Of a DNA stretch of 64,000 nt, positions 44,499-55,265 are shown in pieces. Below the pieces are notes generated by a model. It was not told the origin of the DNA and did not search any database. It saw only the letters and a list, made by a program, of their open reading frames with translations. The translations under genes and the position numbers were made by a program. Positions within the stretch are counted from its first letter, which is position 1. Each line of letters starts with the position of its first letter. The stretch is taken from positions 29,721,253 to 29,785,252 of the forward strand of contig OY978525.1 in NCBI GenBank assembly GCA_963854835.1, read 5' to 3'. Origin of the DNA: Megamerina dolium. Taxonomy: Eukaryota > Arthropoda > Insecta > Diptera > Megamerinidae.

Positions 44499-44514
44499 AG
44501 TCGGCTGGGGCCGA
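44499..44514. other. Short perfect hairpin at the border of the 44.5-kb repeat
   Basis: GTCGGC-TGGG-GCCGAC, a six-base stem just before the TATACCCTGCA terminal phrase. It could be part of a transposon end. Confidence 0.55.
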
Positions 44515-45501
44515 CCAAATTATACCCTGCATATGTAGATTTATATATAAAAAGGTTACTCGAATATCCATCTTTTTCTTTTATTTCCACTTTTCGAGAA
44601 ACAATTTTTGCATATAACACAATATGGTATATGCAAATATACCATATTAGTATTATATGGAAATATGGTTGACTTTGACGAAGTACTTTGTATGTTATAA
44701 GGGTTGTAAAAGGAATAATTTAAAGGATTTTAAAATAATTCCGAGGCTTAGTATGGGAGCTATATGAAAAGTGGGCGTGGCTTACCTCTTTCTTGTAAAT
44801 CCAATTAATTTTTCAATATTAATCCACACCTTAAATTTGGTTGTCCTACGTTGAGTAGTTTGTAAGTTATGGCGGTTAACATTTTTTTTTAATTTCCGCA
44901 ACTTTGTATGGGAGCCCCAATAAGAAGTGGGCGGGGTCGCTGATTTTTTTGCCAGATTATTTCCGGCTACCATGTTAATACAAGTGTCAATTATGGATAT
45001 TCTAGACATAATATTGCAGAAGTTACAGCTGTTTCAATTTAAATAAAGTACATACGCTTTGTAAGGGAGCTACTATAAAAAGTAGGAGTGCCTCGCTCAT
45101 TTCTGGCAGGGTCATGTAGTAGTACAATGTGACTCCATGTACCAAATATTGTTGTCGCAGGTGGTATAGTAAGTGAATTATATCAAGTTAAAGATTTTGA
45201 AAATTCAGAGGTTAGTCGCTTTGAATGCTTGTTGTGGGCGTGGCTATTGACCGATCATGCCCAATATCAATATCGTACCCTTGGATCAAAAGTTACTTAT
45301 GCCAAATTTCGTCAAAATAGCTCAATATTTGCTCAACTCAGACGGACGGACGGACATCGTTAAATTGAAAATTTAAGCGACGCTGATCACCAATATATAT
45401 CTATATCTATATCTCCGGAGGTTCCTTCAAGTGGTCACAAAAATCTGATCGAAATGAATATACCTTTTATACCTGCATATTGCATTATGCAGGGTATAAA
45501 A
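44515..45501. mobile_element. About 1-kb non-coding repeat with TATACCCTGCATA ends
   Basis: It begins AATTATACCCTGCATATG and ends CATTATGCAGGGTATAAAA, its reverse complement. The last 36 bp also form a hairpin by themselves. The inside has several degenerate sub-repeats with TTAGTATGGGAGCTATATG, CTTTGTATGGGAGCCCC, GTAAGGGAGCTACTATA and GTGGGCG phrases, then GACGGACGGACGGACAT and AAATTTCGTCAAAATAGCTC. From memory, similar phrases are very common in fly genomes. I cannot assign the class. No protein is encoded. Confidence 0.7.
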
Positions 45502-46740
45502 ACGAACTACATATACATATACGTATATAAGCACTCACTCGAATTCCAAAACAAATTCTTTAGCCCTTACGGTCAAATGATGTGCGCAATAGATCACTCT
45601 TGTTCATAGTGGTGAGGGATGAACAAACACTATTCCCCATACTCAATCACTTCTAATTTTATCTTCACAATATTCGAATCACTTCATATTTGTAAAATGT
45701 ATTGTATAAAAGAAAAGTATTACAGCATGACAATTCATTAAAATCATTTTATGTACTATATTCCTATCAAGTTCGTGCAGTAGGCATTATTTACACCAAA
45801 AAATGAGGCGAAAAATATTTGTTCTAATGATAATTATCATTTGATGAAATTTCAATGCTGCTTGTAATGTGCTTAATTATTTTTGACATCAGCAAGAATT
45901 TATGATTAATGTTGATGATGATGACATTTGATTATCTTTGCTTAGTCATATTTTTGTGCAAGTGCCCGTAAAGTATTCTACATACTATATAGTCATAGTA
46001 TAATCAACCTCTACTCACTATCGAAAATAATGTTTGTAATAATGTAAGAAAAATTACAATATTTCAATTCTAATTAATAATTATTAAAATAATATATATT
46101 TTAAGTAAAAAGTTATATGTCTATCCTATTTATTAAATTGTAATATTAAATATTTAAAATCTGCTTCGTTTTCTTCGACAATTTCAAATTTTGGATTTAA
46201 TGTGTTATTTTTATGGGTATCTATATTTTTAGTATTTTCTGTAGTCTTTAAATTAAAACATTTGCCTGAAATACTTCATCTTTATACATTTCATAAGCAT
46301 CCACATACATAAACCTATGTATACATAAAGGCCACTATTCATAAATTCAGCATGAATTGTTTTATTTACAAACAAATTCACCATGTTCACCCAGTTTTTT
46401 GGAGAATATGCGTGTATGTAGGTGCTACAGGGTGTTGTCTTAACTCTGTATACCTTTAAAGTAATATGGTAGTAGGTATACAATTGCAAAAATTGTATAT
46501 GTAAGGAGCCGCTCAATATATGAGAATGTTCACAATTCAATAGTTTAAATTTAAATTTTAGGTATCTTGGTAAATCATAATATAATAATAACATAGCTTC
46601 AAAATAATAGTTGGATGATCTACGATTCCGTTGTATGGGTTTTCACTATAACCTCAAAAAAAGTAATTTTTCATCAATTTTGTTTTAGTTCTGTATTGTT
46701 ATAAAGGAACCTGAGGTTGATATCGAAAATTAGCTGTAGG
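45502..46740. other. A+T-rich DNA without recognisable genes
   Basis: No supported gene. Confidence 0.45.
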
Positions 46741-46743
46741 ATT

Positions 46744-46880
46744 TGAATTCAGCGACCTAAAATCCATAGATTCCGATTTTTTTTCTTTCTTGAACTGTGG
46801 CAACTCCACAAAGATAATAATAAAATGTCCGTCGAACCAGATCGGTCACATTCCATGGGTTTTTAGTCGCTGAATTCGAA
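46744..46880. repeat. Inverted repeat with about 25-bp arms
   Basis: GAATTCAGCGACCTAAAATCCAT on the left pairs with ATGGGTTTTTAGTCGCTGAATTC on the right, about 83 bp apart. No transposase or clear outer boundary, so it may be the core of a decayed inverted-repeat element. Confidence 0.6.
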
Positions 46881-47142
46881 TTTGTTGCCGTTTTTGAGCC
46901 ATCACGCTCAAGTTTCTTTCTTAGCTCTTTCTTAGCATGATCCTATTTTTATATGAATGAAGTTTTTTTTTTTGAATTTTGAATGACTATTTTAATCAAT
47001 TCAAGGTGGATGAAGAAGGGGTTGGAAATATTTCTGACTTTATTACTTTGTTGTTCTGTATATTTTATTTGCAAAAATACTTCATACTTACTACGCCTTT
47101 TAGGAGTTAACTTTAATTTTGTATTAAAAATTTGTATTGTGA

Positions 47143-47175
47143 ATCTGGATGGATTGATTTGCAATCCATCCAGAT
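47143..47175. repeat. Perfect 14-bp stem hairpin
   Basis: ATCTGGATGGATTG and CAATCCATCCAGAT around a five-base ATTTG loop. No U-tract follows, and the function is unknown. Confidence 0.85.
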
Positions 47176-47261
47176 AGTTAAGTTAAACTTAACAATAACT
47201 GAACAATTTTAAAAACATAGTTTTATCATTAGCCCAAAAAGATATGTGTAAGAGCAATATT

Positions 47262-47350
47262 TTCCAAGCCACAGAGAGATTGAGAGTCACACAAAATGGA
47301 TTTAAAACTGAACGAAGGTAAGACGAAGTAAAACATAGTGAAACAGTATT
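47262..47350 (+). pseudogene. Tiny RTE-like LINE fragment
   Basis: AGAGATTGAGAGTCACACAA followed by GAACGAAGGTAAGACGAAGT corresponds to the ELERESRRMGLTVNEGKTKY segment just after motif C in the 3.9-6.1 kb copy. About 90 bp survive, and the surrounding sequence does not match. Confidence 0.6.
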
Positions 47351-47600
47351 TATGAAGGCAGAATGATTCCAACTCAGGACAAAGAACCATATAGTAAAAC
47401 CTTAAATACTTTTTGCATTCTCTTTTTTTTTTGTGGGAAAAAATTCATATCGGAGCGAAATAGGTATTTTGCACACATAGAGTAAAACGTCATAGTAATA
47501 ATATATAATAATTAAGTAATAATGTTGTAGACCATTTTAACGCACTGCTCTTTCACGAAAGGGTCATTTTGACCCCTTTTTTGAGAGTGAATAAAATACT

Positions 47601-47758
47601 ATTTGGAAGGTCACCAGAGGGTTAAAATATTCTCAAAAATTATTAGCCCTAAAATTTCACTAGGGGTATTCAGAGACAATTTTTTTATACAAAGAACGTA
47701 AAAGTCCACAGAATCATTCCACTCCCCGACAATGACCTTGAAATTGTTTCATAGTCTA
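47601..47758 (+). repeat. Rep-A dispersed repeat, copy 4 (partial)
   Basis: AGAGGGTTAAAATATTCTCA, ATTAGCCCTAAAATTTCACT-like and CCCCGACAATGACCTTGAAA match the beginning and end of copies 2-3. The middle is deleted. Confidence 0.55.
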
Positions 47759-48200
47759 ATATGTCAAAGAGTAAGAAGTTTCGGCATGTCAGGCATTTAG
47801 GACTCACCATCAACAACAGAAATAACATCATCTACCAGATTAGTTCAAGGCTAAATCGTGCCAACGTATGCTCTAATGGCTTCATTAATTCATTCTCCGG
47901 TGGAAGACCTAGGCGCTTGAAAACTTCAATTGGAAACTGCTTCGGCGTAGAAGATGTTGTATTCGATACCAGAAAGCAGACGTAGAAGAAACGGAAGGAT
48001 ATCGTGCTGGAGGACTTTACAGTGGAAACTGTTTCAGACTAGTGGATTCGGACCGGTTGACAGACGTAGAAGGAAAAGAAGATGTAATCTCTGGTAGAAA
48101 GACTAGACGTTGGAGGACTTAGCAGTGAATCAAATTGGCGACTGAGGTACGCAAGGGCACGGTAGAACCAAGTATATGAATGCAGCCATAATCGATAGAC
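47759..48200 (+). pseudogene. Degraded LINE reverse-transcriptase tail (tentative)
   Basis: In shifting frames: FRHVRHLGLTINNRNNIIYQ, ISSRLNRANVC and, near 48,075-48,150, RRRKRRC, W-KD, LEDLAVNQIGD. This order resembles FVYLGTSINSSND, EIMRRITLANRC and GRPNLRWKDQVLENLTA of the RTE family. There is too much decay to be sure of the family. Confidence 0.4.
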
Positions 48201-48337
48201 CAGCTCTGATCGGCGGATAAGAAAAATATTAATTTTTGCTTTTTTAAAATTTTAATAAAAATTGACTTGGTAGGCGTGGCACTGGCTGGACTTTGCTCAA
48301 AGCAACAGAAAACCAGATTTTCTGGGGGTCTATGTCT

Positions 48338-48745
48338 TACTTACTTACTTACTTATGTGGTCATAACAACCGAATATCGATTTAGGCCGAAAATAACATG
48401 CTTCGCCAGCCATCTCTGTTCTTCGCTAGCTGGCGCCAGGTTCTTCAGTACTTGGTCTTTCCACCGGAGGTTTGGTCTTCCTCTTTTGCGTCGTCCTCCA
48501 GCGGGTTCCGAATATAACACCTTCTTAGCTGGAGCGTGTTCTTCCATTCGCTCGACATGACCTAGCCAGCGCAGCCGCTGGATTTTGATGCGCTTTACTA
48601 TGTCAATATCGGCATACAGCTCGTACAGCTCATGGTTGTACCTTATTCGGTACTCGCCACCAACGCAAATAGGTCCAAAGATCTTGCGTAGGACTTTTCT
48701 CTCGAAAACTCCAAGTATTCGCTCATCCGAGGTGGGGGGTGGGGA
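48338..48745 (-). mobile_element. Short RTE-like LINE copy with 11-bp target-site duplication
   Basis: A 408-bp, strongly 5'-truncated copy. It holds only the C-terminal region (HPDERILGVF-like start, GPICVGGEYRIR, HVERMEEHAPAKKVLYSEPA, GRPNLRWKDQVL) and the 3' end with a long AAGT tail. The 11-bp word GGTCTATGTCT stands on both sides (48,327-48,337 and 48,746-48,756). A 22-bp deletion removes part of the C-terminal codons. A G-rich run (GGGGTGGGGAG) at the 5' junction is not in other copies. Confidence 0.9.
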
Positions 48746-49137
48746 GGTCTATGTCTACTTTTAGTAATTCTGAAATCAAATTTTTTAAGAGAGGTGGGCG
48801 TACAGGTATGCTGGTTATCTTTGCCCATAATTATCTTATATTGTTCTTGAATTTTGAAATGACATCAAATCTTTGCTTGCGACCATTTCGAATCTCAGCT
48901 TCATTATCAAGATATAGAATGTTAAACAAAAACCACCCTTTTTCTGTAACAAGCCACTCGACCGCCAACACAAATACGAGCATTCATACATGCAGATGTA
49001 CTCATAAATAAACAAACAAAATTTAAGTATTTGAGTATCTACATATCATGCATATATGCAAAAAGGTTTAGTTGTTGTTATTGTTAGTACATTTTTACGT
49101 GTATTCATAACAACAAATCCTAAAGCATCACAGTTTC

Positions 49138-49190
49138 TATAGTAGTAGTAGTAGTAGTAGTACTATAATATTAGTAGTAGTAGTAGTAAC
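49138..49190. repeat. (AGT)n microsatellite, interrupted
   Basis: Two runs of AGT, 7 and 6 units, separated by about 10 bp. Confidence 0.9.
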
Positions 49191-49209
49191 AGTAATGCAA
49201 ACATATAAG

Positions 49210-49236
49210 TACATACATACATACATACGTACATAC
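49210..49236. repeat. (ACAT)n microsatellite
   Basis: About six ACAT units with one substitution. Confidence 0.88.
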
Positions 49237-50279
49237 AAGTATAAAGCATTATTTGTTTTTCATATTCAACAACAGCAATAACAAATGCGTATAGAAGGAC
49301 TAGAACAACAATCACGTCGTCATAGTTTAAATAGTTTTAGTTTCAGTTGCCTTTACGGATTTAACCAGAGGAATATGTAAAAATAAACTATCAGGATTTC
49401 CAAGTGCTTGCTAAAGATAATAAATAAACGTAACAACAACAACAGCATCAACAAATACGTAATAATATAATGACAGCTCAAGGATTTTTCGCCATCATTT
49501 CATTGGTTTGGAATATAGTGAAACGTTCAACTAGTTATGAGAGAGAGAGAGAGTATGTACTAGAAAAAAATCACTGCTAGTTATGAAAATATTCTATATA
49601 CAATACATTAGCATAATAATATTTAACAAAGCTTTTAAAAATATTCTAAAATTGTTATGAGCACTAAAAATCGAGAGTAATTTTCTTATGCTAAAATAGT
49701 AATTTATTTTATTTATATCAAATTTTATTGTTTATTCATTAAAAATGTCATTAAAAAAGTTATGATTATTTTCACTTTTATTGGGGAAGATTATAATTCA
49801 TATAAAATGGTATAATCTCCAACTTAGACAAGAAGCAGATAATCAGAAGAAGTAGATACCTAGGAAAGTACTTTCTGGACAATTGAGAATTTGTTGAGAA
49901 ATTAATTCGAGGAATTTAAATATCTGACAAATAACGAATTTGAATCTTCTGTTTTTAGATTAGCTCTAATACCGATTGGATTATAAAATATTTAAAAATA
50001 AAAATAAATAATATTTTTAATCAGATCAGTGGGTTAGGTCAACCGGATCAAAATATAAAAAAGAAATGGTCATCGAAAATACAAAATTTTTAATTTGTGT
50101 CAATTTTTAACCAAAAATTGAAAATAGCCCAATAGAGGAGTCAAATGTCAAATGTCCTATCACTACACATTTGAGGTGTTCTTGTAGAAAATTGATATAA
50201 AAAAATGTTTTTTTTAATATGGTTTGTCCCTATATTTACCCCCGGAAGCGATGGGTAAACCACCCCACAAGATCGTTTG

Positions 50280-50965
50280 ATAATGTTGTCAGACGGTTTA
50301 TTTAATTTCGGGCAAAAGATTTTGATGGCAATGATACTTCCAGCTTGGAAGAACCATCTGAAATGGGCAGCTTGTGGTAATGCAAGTACATTGACCATAC
50401 ACCACTTGACTGTCCACGACCATCTCATGAAGTTGAATGAGGTCGATATCTTATTCCCTCATCCCTTATCATTAAAATAAAATAAAATAATCCCTTATCA
50501 TTAGTTGCATTATAATCTGCGATATTCACCTCAAACGCTACTAAAATCATCCGTTCTGGAAACACATTGTTATAGGCTTTGAAAAATGGATTCACACTTC
50601 ACATTAGCCATTAAACTAAATTTATAATATTTTAATGGTGGGTTTGCCAGTGTCAGTTTTTTAGAACATTAATCGCAGGATCAGGTGATTAATTGGAATT
50701 GGATGATTTGAATATGTACCATATGTTGCAAAAAAATAATCAGAACAATCAATAGCAAAAGTTTAGCGCTTCGCCATGACAATGTGAGAACGCATACAAA
50801 TGAGGTTAGTTATCATATCCTGCTTCAAATTGAATGGGAAGTCTTGCCTTGTACATCATGGTCAACGGACTTTACTCATCTCACTTTTTTTTTTTTGCAA
50901 ATTGACTTAAATAATAGATCATTTAATTCTGATGAGGCTATCGAGCAACTTATCTTTAATCATTA
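50280..50965 (+). pseudogene. Decayed mariner transposase with altered catalytic site
   Basis: Pieces of a mariner transposase in order on the plus strand. LTIHHLTVHDHLMKLNEVDI, FPHPLSLK (50,390-50,480) corresponds to the helix-turn-helix and WVPHEL region. KHIVIGFEKWIH (about 50,555-50,590) corresponds to HRIVTGDEKWIH, with the first catalytic Asp replaced by Phe. LRHDNVRTHTNEV (about 50,765) contains the second aspartate, followed by IEWEVLPCTSWSTDFTHL and NNRSFNSDEAIEQLI. The third aspartate is lost. The wording fits a cecropia- or mellifera-like subfamily. Stops and indels fall throughout. Confidence 0.75.
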
Positions 50966-51725
50966 ATTAAACATCATTAGTTGCATTAATCTTTTTATAT
51001 TAATCAGGGCTATGTGATTAACCGTTTAATCAAACGCTTTCTCAAGGTTTCTATACTAATTGTTCGCTGAAAAAAGAAAAAAATGGCCATTCATAAAAAT
51101 GGCAAATATATAATTATTTTAATTAATGTTTTTCATATGAATTATGGCTGTGTGATTAATCATTTAATCATACAATGTGGTAAATCAAAACAAAGATTAA
51201 TCAATTATTCCATTCATCAAAGTTCGAATAAATAATCAAAGAACAAATTATTCAAATATCCGTGATTTTGATTAATTAAAATTGGAAGTATTCGATTAAT
51301 CAGAATTTTGTTTAATCATACTTCTGTAAAGTTAGTTGCTTAATCGAAAAATTTGATTTACTGATTTACAGAAATACTGATTAATCTATTAGTCGATTAA
51401 TAAACGTTTTCATTAATCAATATATAAATTATTCATCGGAATTTTAATTAATCAAAATACTTTTAGAAATATTTTAAATTATTTTCCCCGAATAGGTTTA
51501 TTAATTGTTTATTCGAATAATTTTAATTTTGATTAACCAAACCGATGTTTATTCTAATAATTCGTTATCTATTCAATAATTCAATTTATGATCTGAAAAA
51601 TAATTGATCATTCAGTTTGTTCGTTTATACGATTAATCGTACAACCTTTTTAAATATTTATTATAAAAAAAAAATATTAAATTAAATTATTAACCATATA
51701 GTTTAATAAAACGTTTAATCTCGCA
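50930..51725. other. Dense TTAATCA / GATTAAT cluster
   Basis: Roughly 800 bp in which TTAATCA, GATTAAT, TTATTCA and TAATTA words recur every 15-40 bp on both strands. No long unit repeats. Similar words are binding cores for homeodomain proteins, but base composition alone produces many. Confidence 0.5.
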
Positions 51726-53200
51726 CGGTCTTATATTATTAAATGCATCTAGACAATCCCGTTAAAAATGTGTTAAAAATGTATTACAAAAGCGTTAGAA
51801 TTGCGTCACAATATTATTCATACGTTCGTCTAAATATTTTTGCAATATTTATTTGATGTTTAAATGGTTGGTTTGATTAGTTTTTTTTTATATACGTACA
51901 TTCAATTAATTTATACGTATTAGCTTGGGAATATAAATATTAATTTGAATTCACAGCGACGCATATAAATTGATAATTTCTGAAAATAGTTTGAATTCAA
52001 TTTATTTAATATTGCAATATTTATATTTTACGCATATTAGCTCTGAATCAATTATATTTAATGCAATATAACCTATAGCATCTATATACTAGTAACATGT
52101 ACGCTTTGTGGTTTCGATTACTCGTGTGTATAATTGTTATTGAATTATCCCAGATTTACTCTGTCAACGTGGGCTACAAGTGAGATGAAATTTTAAATAA
52201 ATTATATTTGAACAATTTGGTGTGAAATATTTTATTGGTTTAACCCAAATTTAGAAATACGCATCATTTCTCTGATATGTCAACAAAATTATATTGATTG
52301 AAATGTTAAATAAAATTTCAGTAATACAGCCATAATTCATTACAACAAATTTACCGAACGAATAATTTTAAATATGACACTTTTCCACATATAAATTTAT
52401 GAATTTATATTTTCATGGTTTTAAAATTCAACATATTAAAATTAATGCAGTGGTGAAAATAACCACACCGAAAACAATAACAATTTTAAGAGATACATTT
52501 ACAATATTAATGTCCTTCATAGCATGTAGTCTTTACAGTGACTAATTTGATAATACAAAAAACAATAATGGACATAGATTTATTGTCAAATACAAAACGA
52601 GCAAGCAAAGCATCAAAACATCTTCATATACATACATACGTACTAATCTACATGTATAAATGTGTACATTCATTTCTTTATCTACATGTTTCTGTAGGCA
52701 TCAAAATTTTTTTGATAAAATATGTAGCGTCAATGTAATATTTATGACAGGATATTAAATATAATGACACTGTTGACAGTGTGACATTTATTTTAATATG
52801 TTCGCTCTAATGCCAATATCCTTCAAACTCATCTGATAGAGAGAAAGAGAGAGAGAGAGAGAGAGAGTGTGAGACAGTCAAAGATCTAGAAATATTAATT
52901 AAAATGCTTCTTGTTTCTGCAGAAATATTTAAATGTTACTTCACAGAAAATGTGTATATATATATTTTGTGTATATATTTTGTATTTTATTTTTTAGTGA
53001 AATTATTTTCTTTAATTAAATCATTGTAAGAAAATTTACCTCTTCATCAAAGCGAATGAATGGATCATTAAAAAAAGTTATAAATTTAATATATAGTCAC
53101 ATTGTTATTATTTATATGCTCTTTTCACAAGTGCAAGGGTATATTTATTTTTGGGCAGATATTTGTAACAGCTTGAAAATTACTCCGAAGATGTACAAAT
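51726..53200. other. A+T-rich DNA without recognisable genes; GA microsatellite
   Basis: No supported gene. A (GA)n tract at 52,839-52,867. Confidence 0.5.
52839..52867. repeat. (GA)n microsatellite
   Basis: About 14 GA/AG units with one interruption. Confidence 0.9.
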
Positions 53201-53451
53201 ATATAATATTAATAATGGAGTTGGGTAAGATCCATCGTCAGCCCGAGGCATCCATTTCTGAACTATTATCTCATACCCTTAAATTATTGGAAAAGGTTGC
53301 TTGCTCCTATTTTATTAATGTACTTCTTAATTCTTCTTATTTCATTTGTAGCCAGTTCTTCCAGTTTAATTATTTCTTTGCCTATTGTCTGCCTTCTTGT
53401 TAGAGTTAAGGCTGGGCCATCTAGAATTAAGTGTATGAAGATTTCTTCAAT

Positions 53452-53819
53452 AAAAAAATAAAAAATAAATATGTGGCACTTAAAGCCCCAAAGGGCTCAT
53501 TGGCCGAGCTTCTCTTCCATTACTGTTGTGCGTCTGAAATTTGGACAGTATTAGAAGGGACCTACTTATTTTAGCCGGTTCCGAACGGCAGAACACTTGT
53601 GACATCACTGTTTCTGAGCTTTGTCACAGAGTTCTTTAAGAAGCTTTTTCATGGCAAGTTGTTACTGTCGGATGAATTGTCAATTGCTTGCCGACAGGTG
53701 GGTACCATTCGAAAGAAAAATCTTATCGATATAAAATTTGTTATGCATCAGCCGGGGATTGAACCACGACCTACAGATCAGAAGTGAACACACTAACCAC
53801 TGAGCTACGGCACCCACAG
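53452..53819 (-). mobile_element. tRNA-derived SINE, copy 4, with 10-bp target-site duplication
   Basis: Nearly identical to copy 1 over its length. The tRNA-like head is at the right (A box complement 53,797-53,807, B box complement 53,755-53,765), with an AT-rich tail at the left (AAAAAAATAAAAAATAAAT on the plus strand). TTTCTTCAAT flanks it at 53,442-53,451 and 53,820-53,829. The insertion splits an older LINE relic, so it is younger than that relic. High identity with copy 1 suggests fairly recent activity of the family. Confidence 0.9.
53755..53807 (-). promoter_or_regulatory. Internal RNA polymerase III promoter (A and B boxes) of SINE copy 4
   Basis: TAGCTCAGTGG and GGTTCAATCCC, unchanged from copy 1. 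Confidence 0.75.
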
Positions 53820-54049
53820 TTTCTTCAATTTCCATGCAAAATTTACATTTTATTACCAATAACACTTCAAAGCAGGAATCTGTGAATACAATGACTACAT
53901 TCGAAATGATTTCTAGGAAACTAGACGACCCATTATGTATTGGAACTCCCATACCATGGAATATGTTGAGATTTTCAACCGCCTTCCATTGATACAACTA
54001 TATTTGAGATATAGATTAACACTATAACAAAAACAGTTTCATATTAACT

Positions 54050-54425
54050 CGATGTGCTACGCCAATCATTTAATGTAGCTCCAATACAGAGTCGCGAAAT
54101 TAAAAAAATTAATTTCAAATCACCATAATTTGCTTAATCTTTCATATAGGACAAATATATTTAGCATATAAAATAATATTATAAAGCGAAATAATTTATT
54201 AAAAAATCTCAGAGCTACATCCACTATTTAATGTAGTTCCCACACAAAATCGAATAGCATTCGTTTGCTTCGATTTGAAACATGGATTAATGTTGTAAAT
54301 GTTTTCAATAACATGCCTGAGTGAAGGTTACTGTATAATGTAGCTCCCATACAAAGTCGCGAAATTTAAAAAAATTTGAAGACACTGTATAATGTAGCTC
54401 CTTTACAAGGTAACTGCAGTGATAA
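54050..54425 (-). repeat. Fragment of the 44.5-kb repeat family
   Basis: Three or four sub-repeats on the minus strand with GCGACTTTGTATGGGAGCTA, CATTATACAGT and TTTTTTAAATTTCGC phrases, spaced 60-190 bp. The 44.5-kb element has CGCAACTTTGTATGGGAGCC within similar A+T-rich spacers. The terminal TATACCCTGCA ends are absent. Confidence 0.55.
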
Positions 54426-55130
54426 GCTCAATGAACTCATTATTTGACAAATTAATAGCCTTTTCAGTGGTTGAAAATTTACTGGAAAAAAATGGACACA
54501 CGACGCTACGCCACGTGTTAATTTCTATACACACCTTTCGATCTACACCGACAGTAAAGTAATTTTTATTAACATTACTTTGTTATTTGTATATGCTCAC
54601 AGTGCAATGCTATTAAAATACGCTCGATCTACCTACCATATATGTGTGTAGATATGCTGTGTATGCATAAGACACATTTGTTTTTTATTTTACTTTTCCG
54701 TTTACTTCAATTGCCTTTCAGCAGTTTTTCGTTTAGAGCAAAATAATTTGACAAGCGGCAGTAAAATGGCAACAAAGTTTGAAGTTTTGGGTGTACATTT
54801 CGTATGTGAGAGACTGAAAGAAACAGAGAGAGAGAGAGAGAGAATACTGCAGATGACCTTTTCCTGTAAGATACATACAAACCCAAAAATGCTCTTTTTT
54901 ATTTCATTTGTATTTCATTTTTGTTCATAATTTATACATAGGAAGAAGAAAAGAAGGAATTTTATATTAACTTGCACTTTGGTAACTTTGTTTGTTATAC
55001 AAATCATTCCATAATTTCTTGAATGCCTAAAAGCACAATAAACTTCTTGCTTTTCTAAGTAGTATGAGCTAGGTTGATGAAGAAATATTGGGCAAGGCGA
55101 AATTTACGCTATCCTTCAAAATTTGAGGGA
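54426..55130. other. A+T-rich DNA without recognisable genes
   Basis: No supported gene. A short GA run is at 54,825-54,842. Confidence 0.45.
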
Positions 55131-55134
55131 CCCA

Positions 55135-55265
55135 TCGTGAAGATGTGCTCCCTCTGACCTAAATGAGACTGTCAAATTTTAACACGCACGTAATGGAAGA
55201 GATGCTCTGTGGAATCAGAAATGGTCTTTCTGGTTTAAGTGTGTCCTCTCCGAGGGCAGCAACAA
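55135..55265 (+). mobile_element. SINE 3'-half relic
   Basis: CTCCCTCTGACCTAAATGAG, GACTGTCAAATTTTAACACG and CACGTAATGGAAGAGATGCT match, in order, TCCCTTCTAATACTGTCCAA, ATTTAAGACGCACAACAGTA and ATGGAAGAGAAGCTCGGCC of the SINE body. The tRNA-like head is absent. Confidence 0.45.

Larger units (their letters stand above)
48757..50270. other. A+T-rich DNA without recognisable genes; microsatellites
   Basis: No supported gene. AGT, ACAT and GA microsatellites lie at 49,141-49,190, 49,210-49,236 and 49,538-49,553. Confidence 0.5.
53210..54000 (-). pseudogene. Old LINE relic (C-terminal zinc-knuckle region), split by a SINE
   Basis: On the minus strand, with the SINE removed, the frame reads through a C-x2-C segment (CKFCMEIEE) into H-x-ILDGPALTLTRRQTIGKE. 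This resembles the C-terminal C-x2-C ... H ... C-PAL-x2-R-x4-G region of R1-, I- and Jockey-type LINE proteins. The last cysteine is replaced. Upstream, FHGMGVPIHNGSSSFLEIIS and VVIVFTDSCFEVLL may be the adjoining part. I assign only 'non-LTR retrotransposon relic'. Confidence 0.4.

Noticed and set aside
46253..46594. 113-codon minus-strand frame
   Set aside because: No domain or repeat relation, and its composition matches the surrounding non-coding DNA.
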